Shown one piece after another: positions 59,827-64,000 of a DNA stretch of 64,000 nucleotides. Origin of the DNA: Clostridia bacterium (GTDB lineage: Bacteria; Acidobacteriota; Terriglobia; Terriglobales; Acidobacteriaceae); contig DATMYA010000055.1 of assembly GCA_035561135.1 (NCBI GenBank), positions 16,800 through 80,799 on the forward strand. The letters are read 5' to 3'. The notes below the pieces were generated by a model. That model made no database searches and was not told where the DNA came from. It saw only the letters and a list, made by a program, of their open reading frames with translations. The translations under genes were made by a program, and so were the position numbers. Numbering within the stretch: the first letter of the stretch is position 1; each line of letters begins with the position of its first letter.

Positions 59827-60045
59827 GTGAACTGCATCTGTAAACCCATGGATCATCAGGGCGGGGATTTCCTGAGAATGCGGAGCAGTACACCGAGAGC
59901 ACAGTGCCCGGCGTGCTTCAGTTTCAACGTCATTCGTAAAGTTCGCGAAGAGACGAGAGGCAAAGCAGCAGAAGATGGGCGTATCACGTGCGCTCTATGT
60001 GGCCGTAAATATTCGGCTACTAATTCGCAATCAAAAGCAGCGTAA
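59827..60045 (+). CDS. Small zinc-ribbon protein
   Basis: This predicted 72-residue protein has two CxxC pairs, QCPACFSF and TCALCGRKYS, 36 residues apart, with a basic region between them, as in zinc ribbons. GTG 59827 has AAGAAG upstream; ATG 59848 is an alternative. A strong terminator follows at 60067. Function unknown. The gene follows the transporter by 38 bases. Confidence 0.55.
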   Translation: MNCICKPMDHQGGDFLRMRSSTPRAQCPACFSFNVIRKVREETRGKAAEDGRITCALCGRKYSATNSQSKAA

Positions 60046-60066
60046 GAAGCAGACTACTTTGGAACG

Positions 60067-60106
60067 ACGAAGGCCGCCAAACAAGAGGGCGGCCTTCGTC
60101 TTTTTG
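60067..60106 (+). terminator. Rho-independent terminator
   Basis: ACGAAGGCCGCC / GGCGGCCTTCGT with a 9-base loop (60067-60099), then CTTTTT. It ends the transporter/zinc-ribbon transcript. Confidence 0.9.
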
Positions 60107-60154
60107 CGCCCGAGTTGAGTACGGGGGTGCCAGAATACGAAGCTTGGCGAGTGG

Positions 60155-60718
60155 CTAATAGTGCTTCACTTCTATGTGGAGGGTGCCGGAATAGGGCACC
60201 TCGGGCAAATGGAGTAACGCGTCGGAGTTGAGTCGGAGCTGGATGAGGTCTTTGCGCGAACTGTGTCGATTGGTTGCGTCAATCGAGGTCTCCGAGACGC
60301 GGAGGCTTGCGCCGCCGGGGCCGGCGAGGTTGGTTTCGGTGAAACTGCGGTGTGTGCCGCCATTGACGCTGCCGAGCACATCGCGACTGGGGATCGCCGT
60401 CGAGCCGTCCGCTGAGACGAGTGCGGCATTGGAATCGTCGAAGTAGGCGATCACTTGGATGTTGCGGACTTCGCTCGGGTTGACGTTCCAGGCGGTTTCT
60501 AAAGGGAGCGACACCTGGTCTTCAATTGATAAGAATGACAGCGGAATGGTGCGAACATTGACCTGGATGGAGCCGAGAACGCGAAGCTTAAGAGCCGTGC
60601 TTCCTGTTGCAGAAAGTGATTGCGCGTGTCCCAGACCGAGCATTGCAAACGTGGCGAGAAGAATGAAACTTGCACGGCAACCAAATCCTTTTTGTACGAC
60701 AGGCCCCAACCTCAGCAT
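60155..60718 (-). CDS. Secreted subunit, possible pilus tip or minor subunit
   Basis: This 187-residue protein has a signal peptide ending LGHAQ and a mature beta-rich domain. Its pattern, LETAWNVNPSEVRNIQVIAYFDD near the middle and a C-terminal strand YSGTLHIEVKHY, resembles the protein encoded at 63486 (ITSTWNLADNRTTGVDVCVL; YNGTLTVYAYVQ at the end). An ending with Y-x-G-T-L and alternating hydrophobics is what chaperone-usher subunits and SpoU-type coat proteins use for chaperone binding. Last gene of the four-gene - strand set; role inferred. Confidence 0.6.
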   Translation of the reverse strand: MLRLGPVVQKGFGCRASFILLATFAMLGLGHAQSLSATGSTALKLRVLGSIQVNVRTIPLSFLSIEDQVSLPLETAWNVNPSEVRNIQVIAYFDDSNAALVSADGSTAIPSRDVLGSVNGGTHRSFTETNLAGPGGASLRVSETSIDATNRHSSRKDLIQLRLNSDALLHLPEVPYSGTLHIEVKHY

Positions 60719-61036
60719 CGAATCACCCTCTTAAGTAGCTAATCGGCAAAAACCGGCCCAGCAAGTAACCAGGGGATAGACACTTTAGTAACCTGCGTAG
60801 ATCAAGATGCGAACGCAGCGGTGGGAGATGTAGGTTGCTGGGCCACGCTAAACGGTGGAGAACAAAACGGTTGGGATGCTTCGGCAGACGGAAGGCCGGA
60901 CTATTTCTTTTCGGAAGAGCTGCTGGTGACCTGCTCGCTATCTGGCGCCAGGCTGGCGCCTCCACCCTGAACGGGTATTCCGTTCGGCTCAGAACCGGCG
61001 CCGGGTAACTCGGGGCCATCTTCGAGTGCCGAGCGT
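60719..61036. other. Spacer with a small candidate ORF
   Basis: There are 318 bases between the barrel gene and the next subunit gene. Besides the small frame at 60901-61056, no gene, terminator or repeat was recognised. Confidence 0.4.
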
Positions 61037-61056
61037 TTACGTTTCGGGCGGCACAT
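60901..61056 (-). CDS. Small hydrophilic ORF overlapping the barrel gene end (uncertain)
   Basis: A 51-codon frame from ATG 61056 to TAG 60903-60901 overlaps the last 20 bases of the barrel gene in another frame. It starts MCRPKRKRSALEDG and ends in a Ser-rich EQVTSSSSEKK. No clear ribosome site or family is seen. It is listed because it fills an otherwise empty spacer; it may be chance. Confidence 0.25.
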   Translation of the reverse strand: MCRPKRKRSALEDGPELPGAGSEPNGIPVQGGGASLAPDSEQVTSSSSEKK

Positions 61057-62737
61057 GAGGCGGCGTAAACGAGCGGCGAACGATGAAGATATGCGTGGGT
61101 GCGAGGTCTTCTGTTTCCGCGCGAGCAGAAACGGGGGCCTGCACGACCTCGTAACTCAACGGACTGAGCGACTGTTCGACCAATACGGCAACGGGAGACG
61201 TCTCGCCGCGGCGGAAGCGTATGAAGAATCGCCCTGAGTTATCGGTGTACGCGAGTTTGCCGTCGACCTGCACGGCGATGCCCCAGACCGGCGCTCCTTT
61301 TTCATCTTGCACGATACCCTTCACGACAAATTTGCCGAAGTTGACGGTCGCGGTGGGCGACTGAGGTTCGTCCTGGTCTGAAGCGCGACTGAAGTGAATC
61401 CCGTCGAGCCATCCGGTGTAGCGCACGCGGCCAGTGGGATCTATGTAACTGTCGCCGTGGAGGCGGATGGAATCGATGATATGGATGTTGAAATTCACGG
61501 TCCAGGCTTGGACAACATCTTTGCCAGTTCCGGCAAGCGGCGTGTAGATCATCTGGTGATCGACGCCGATGGTAGCCAGGTTCGAGACAAATTGACCGCC
61601 GCCGGTAATGGTATTCGTGCGGCCGGTGCGCGAGTAGTACTCGTGAAGGCGAAAACGCGTCGTGACCTTCTGGTCGGCAGAAAACAGAAAGGTGCGCAGG
61701 TCACTGCTTTGCGTGTTCTGCCGCATGACGGTTCCTGCGAAACCGAGCGACCCATTAAGCAAATTGCGAGAAGCGGTGAAACTCTGCGTGTGCGTCCAGA
61801 GAGAACCCGAACTGCTGGCGGTCAGCAAGCCGGAGAGTTGGACGCCCTTGATGCTGCTGCTGGCCGACAAGGAGTCCAACGTTGCGTCGCGTGCCGCGGA
61901 AGGCTGGTCGATGTTCACTCCGCGGTACTTGCCGTGCTCGTAGGTCGCGGAGAGGGAACGCATCGGCGTAACTCTGAGGCGCAGGTTGGGGCCTATGCGC
62001 TCCGGTGCGGTAATGGAAACTCCGCCGATGCGCTGGAAGCGGTCGCCAGCACTGGTGAAGGACGCATTAAACTGGACGAACTTGTTGGTGTAGTCAGTGC
62101 CGAGAGCGGCGTAATGCTGGTTGCTGCCGACGCCCGCGGCCGCACTGAGCGCGAGGTTTGTAAGTGGCCGGTAGCGAAACGAGTGCAGCGACGTCACTTT
62201 CCCCTGCACGATGCTCGTGCTATGGAACGACCATTTCTTATTGAGTTCTTTCTGAAAGAAGAAAGCTCCTGTTGGATCCTGCTGCTGGAAACTCTGGTAA
62301 AGAATTGGACTGGTCTGAATTGTCGTGACGCCGCCGAAGGCCGTCCAGCGCTGGTTCTCGCCGTTGCGCGTGACGTGCAGTCCGCGTCCGTAGAAGTAGC
62401 GTCCTGACTCGAAGTTGTCGGTATCGAGGTGGAAGGTTTGCAGGTGGTCGCCCGCCCCAAGCTGATAGCTCCTGTACTTGTAGGCGACATACGCGCCAAC
62501 ATCGAGTTGCTGGCTGTAACCGATCGATAGAAATCCGCCGACATCACGCCATCTATACGAGAGTTCGCCGCCGGATGCCTGGGAAATGGTGGACGTTCCG
62601 CCCTGCACCCAAACACTCTGCGCTGTCGAGGGCATGGCAAGCACACATGCGATCACCATCGCGAAGAGCACGGCAGTTGCCGTGCGCAAGGTACACGCAC
62701 GGACTGACAAGCATCGATCGTAGAGATGGTGACGCAT
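61037..62737 (-). CDS. Outer-membrane barrel with C-terminal beta-sandwich, usher-like by context
   Basis: This 566-residue protein has a signal peptide ending MPSTAQ, then about 420 residues of alternating strand pattern with frequent aromatic ends (YRWRDVGGFLSIGYSQQLDVGAYVAYKYRSY), consistent with a beta-barrel. Residues about 465-510 form a CarboxypepD_reg-like or usher-CTD-like sandwich (VKGIVQDEKGAPVWGIAVQVDGKLAYTDNSGRFFIRF). Classical ushers are 800 or more residues with an internal plug, which is not evident here. The gene lies between a chaperone-like gene and a subunit gene, so an atypical small usher is inferred; a plain porin-like barrel is the alternative. Confidence 0.65.
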   Translation of the reverse strand: MRHHLYDRCLSVRACTLRTATAVLFAMVIACVLAMPSTAQSVWVQGGTSTISQASGGELSYRWRDVGGFLSIGYSQQLDVGAYVAYKYRSYQLGAGDHLQTFHLDTDNFESGRYFYGRGLHVTRNGENQRWTAFGGVTTIQTSPILYQSFQQQDPTGAFFFQKELNKKWSFHSTSIVQGKVTSLHSFRYRPLTNLALSAAAGVGSNQHYAALGTDYTNKFVQFNASFTSAGDRFQRIGGVSITAPERIGPNLRLRVTPMRSLSATYEHGKYRGVNIDQPSAARDATLDSLSASSSIKGVQLSGLLTASSSGSLWTHTQSFTASRNLLNGSLGFAGTVMRQNTQSSDLRTFLFSADQKVTTRFRLHEYYSRTGRTNTITGGGQFVSNLATIGVDHQMIYTPLAGTGKDVVQAWTVNFNIHIIDSIRLHGDSYIDPTGRVRYTGWLDGIHFSRASDQDEPQSPTATVNFGKFVVKGIVQDEKGAPVWGIAVQVDGKLAYTDNSGRFFIRFRRGETSPVAVLVEQSLSPLSYEVVQAPVSARAETEDLAPTHIFIVRRSFTPPHVPPET

Positions 62738-62764
62738 ATTATTGCCCCAGAAAAAAGCGTCCCG

Positions 62765-63469
62765 CTATTGCGGAATCGCTTCAGAAGAAAATCCATCCTG
62801 AAAGAAAACGCGTACGCTGGCGTTGGGGGAGGATGCGCCGGCAGTAAATTTCACAAACCGTGTTGATTCGGGAAACACAGGCATGCCGCCAAGCTCTGTA
62901 TCCTTCTCGAAACCACGGCACTGCACGCGCTCAATCCGGGAAAGCTTGTTCGAGCGGTTCGTGACTTGGAGTTGATAGCTGCCATCTTCCTGGCGCTTGA
63001 CCTCGAGTGCCACGTCTTCAGCTTTGAGGCGTTGCTTCTGGTACAGGTACACGACGTGCGGCAGCGCGACGTTGATCCGTATCTGGTTCTTGATGGGAGC
63101 GGCGCGAGTCATGGTAGAAACTATGGCGAACCAGAGGTTCGGAAGCTTCGACTTGACCTTGTAAAACACGAGGTGTGACTGGCGCGCGGGGATCGTGAAA
63201 CTGCTGTTTCCAAACTCGACCTCGACATCGGAAGCCAGCGGAGCGTATGCCATGCTGCCGTTGGGAGACACCTTGAAACCGTGAACCTCGACGGTCGCGG
63301 CGAGTGGAAAGTCTGCGTCGTTACGCAATTCAAAATAGCCCTGGGCCTTGCCGCGGTATTCCGCGATAGGCGGCGTAATCGTCTGCCCCATTGCTGCGGA
63401 ACCCGCGACAAGCATGATGCCCAGGACAGCTAGGCAGCAAAGAAATCGAATGCTGGCTGATTGCTTCAC
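62765..63469 (-). CDS. Periplasmic pilus-chaperone-like protein
   Basis: This 234-residue protein has a signal peptide (IRFLCCLAVLGIMLVAGSAAMGQ) and two Ig-like halves. Patterns close to PapD-type chaperones are visible: SSFTIPARQSHLVFYKVKSK before LPNLWFAIVSTMT, then KNQIRINVALPHVVYLYQKQ near the domain border and VTNRSNKLSRIERVQCRGF in the second half. GTG 63469 has AGAGG just upstream and begins at the signal peptide; a longer upstream frame reads into the spacer and previous gene. It would hold unfolded subunits (63486 and 60155 products) before delivery to the barrel. Confidence 0.7.
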   Translation of the reverse strand: MKQSASIRFLCCLAVLGIMLVAGSAAMGQTITPPIAEYRGKAQGYFELRNDADFPLAATVEVHGFKVSPNGSMAYAPLASDVEVEFGNSSFTIPARQSHLVFYKVKSKLPNLWFAIVSTMTRAAPIKNQIRINVALPHVVYLYQKQRLKAEDVALEVKRQEDGSYQLQVTNRSNKLSRIERVQCRGFEKDTELGGMPVFPESTRFVKFTAGASSPNASVRVFFQDGFSSEAIPQ

Positions 63470-63485
63470 CGTTGCCTCTTTGCCT

Positions 63486-64000
63486 TTACTGGACGTATGC
63501 GTAAACCGTAAGTGTGCCGTTGTAGGTATCGACTGCGATGTCGGGCTGTCCCTGCACTTGCAGGTAGGCTGTGTCGGTAAGGCCGGCGCTGTTCTTGCGT
63601 GCAGCCTTGGTGGCAGTCGGGTGATTTCCGATGAGCACGGCGCCCGAAGTGGCGCATTGACTTGTTGCAGAACCCATTGCCGTGCTGGGCGTCGCTGTCG
63701 GGCCGGCATAGATGGCGGTTACCGGCACGACGTCAGGCACCGCGATGGTGCCGGTCAACACACTGGAGAGCACGCAAACATCAACACCGGTTGTGCGGTT
63801 GTCTGCGAGATTCCAGGTACTGGTGATCGTCACAGACTGCACGTCCGAATCGGCCGCGTTGCCGGCCATGACAAGACCGCCGGCGGCGAAGTTGGTAAGG
63901 GCGCTCGTCGAAACCGTCAGCGTTTCGTTCTTCGTCAACTTGATGGGAGTGTTGGCAGGCGTGGCGCTGAGTTGCGCGAACGCGGAGCTCGCGACCAGCA
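63486..64000 (-). CDS. Secreted pilin-like subunit, N-terminus outside window
   Basis: At least 171 residues; the frame continues past the right edge. The visible N-terminal part is the end of a signal peptide (LVASSAFAQ), then a mature domain with a hydrophobic-alternating pattern, two or more cysteines (VDVCVLSS, SQCATSGA) and a C-terminal strand YNGTLTVYAYVQ, shared in pattern with the 60155 protein. It resembles archaic (SpoU/CsuA-like) fimbrial subunits by architecture. It is first of the set in transcription order and only 16 bases before the chaperone-like gene. Confidence 0.65.
   Translation of the reverse strand, partial: LVASSAFAQLSATPANTPIKLTKNETLTVSTSALTNFAAGGLVMAGNAADSDVQSVTITSTWNLADNRTTGVDVCVLSSVLTGTIAVPDVVPVTAIYAGPTATPSTAMGSATSQCATSGAVLIGNHPTATKAARKNSAGLTDTAYLQVQGQPDIAVDTYNGTLTVYAYVQ

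Noticed and set aside
60723..61019. 98-codon - strand frame in the spacer after the barrel gene
   Set aside because: Arg/Pro/Leu-rich composition, no ribosome site and no similarity to a known pattern. The smaller frame at 60901-61056 is slightly more protein-like but also uncertain.

Overview
The window looks like chromosomal DNA of an Acidobacteriota bacterium, probably of the Terriglobia/Koribacter type. This is inferred from content. It has moderately high GC and very large secreted receptors with a carboxypeptidase-regulatory-like domain followed by a TonB-receptor-like barrel. It also has S9D and M28 exopeptidases, and scattered short palindromic repeats of the 'AGGGGCTAAAGCCCC' and 'CTGAGCGAAGCGAAGGATCTG' kinds, which I recall from acidobacterial genomes. 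No rRNA, tRNA, CRISPR array, transposase or phage gene was seen.

Region 1 (1-29100) is one large flagellar locus. On the + strand run fliH(partial)-fliI-fliJ-fliK-flgD-flgE-fliL-fliN(short)-fliO-fliP-fliQ-fliR-flhB-flhA-fliA-fliM-fliN(Y-like)-MshEN protein-flgF-flgG-flgA-flgH-flgI-flgJ-flgM-flgN-flgK-flgL, mostly with 1-4 base overlaps. A convergent - strand block fliC-flaG-fliD-fliS-fliT follows, then + strand flbD-motA-motB. Together these encode the export gate and ATPase, C-ring switch, rod, hook, P and L rings, filament and stator. fliE, fliF, fliG, flgB, flgC and the chemotaxis genes are not in the window. Four sites with sigma-28 spacing (TAAA-like 8-mer, 11 bases, GCCGAT-like 8-mer) precede flgM, fliC, flbD-motAB and a small-protein/HDOD pair. 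They fit the sigma-28 (fliA) and anti-sigma (flgM) genes present here.

Region 2 (29100-34000) holds the small protein and HDOD gene, a two-component protein whose kinase ATPase domain looks degenerate, an M28 peptidase and a lone receiver protein.

Region 3 (34240-41890) is a tandem duplication of a whole transcription unit. Each copy has a leader of about 250 bases, a secreted barrel receptor of about 1,100 residues and a terminator.

Region 4 (42180-57950) contains an S9D peptidase, an acyltransferase-3 membrane protein and a - strand operon: HD protein, MmgE/PrpD protein, single-chain (homo)aconitase-like protein, isocitrate-dehydrogenase-like protein, fused CitD-CitE and CitF. Several spacers of the operon carry palindromic repeats. 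Upstream is a ligase-ACP-acyltransferase fusion whose ligase domain has been expanded in frame by similar repeat DNA.

Region 5 (58160-64000) has an AspT/YidE-type transporter, a small zinc-ribbon protein, and a - strand four-gene set. In transcription order the set is a secreted subunit, a periplasmic-chaperone-like protein, an outer-membrane barrel with a C-terminal usher-like beta-sandwich, and a second secreted subunit. It has the layout of an archaic chaperone-usher pilus but an unusually small barrel, and is my best candidate for an undescribed system.
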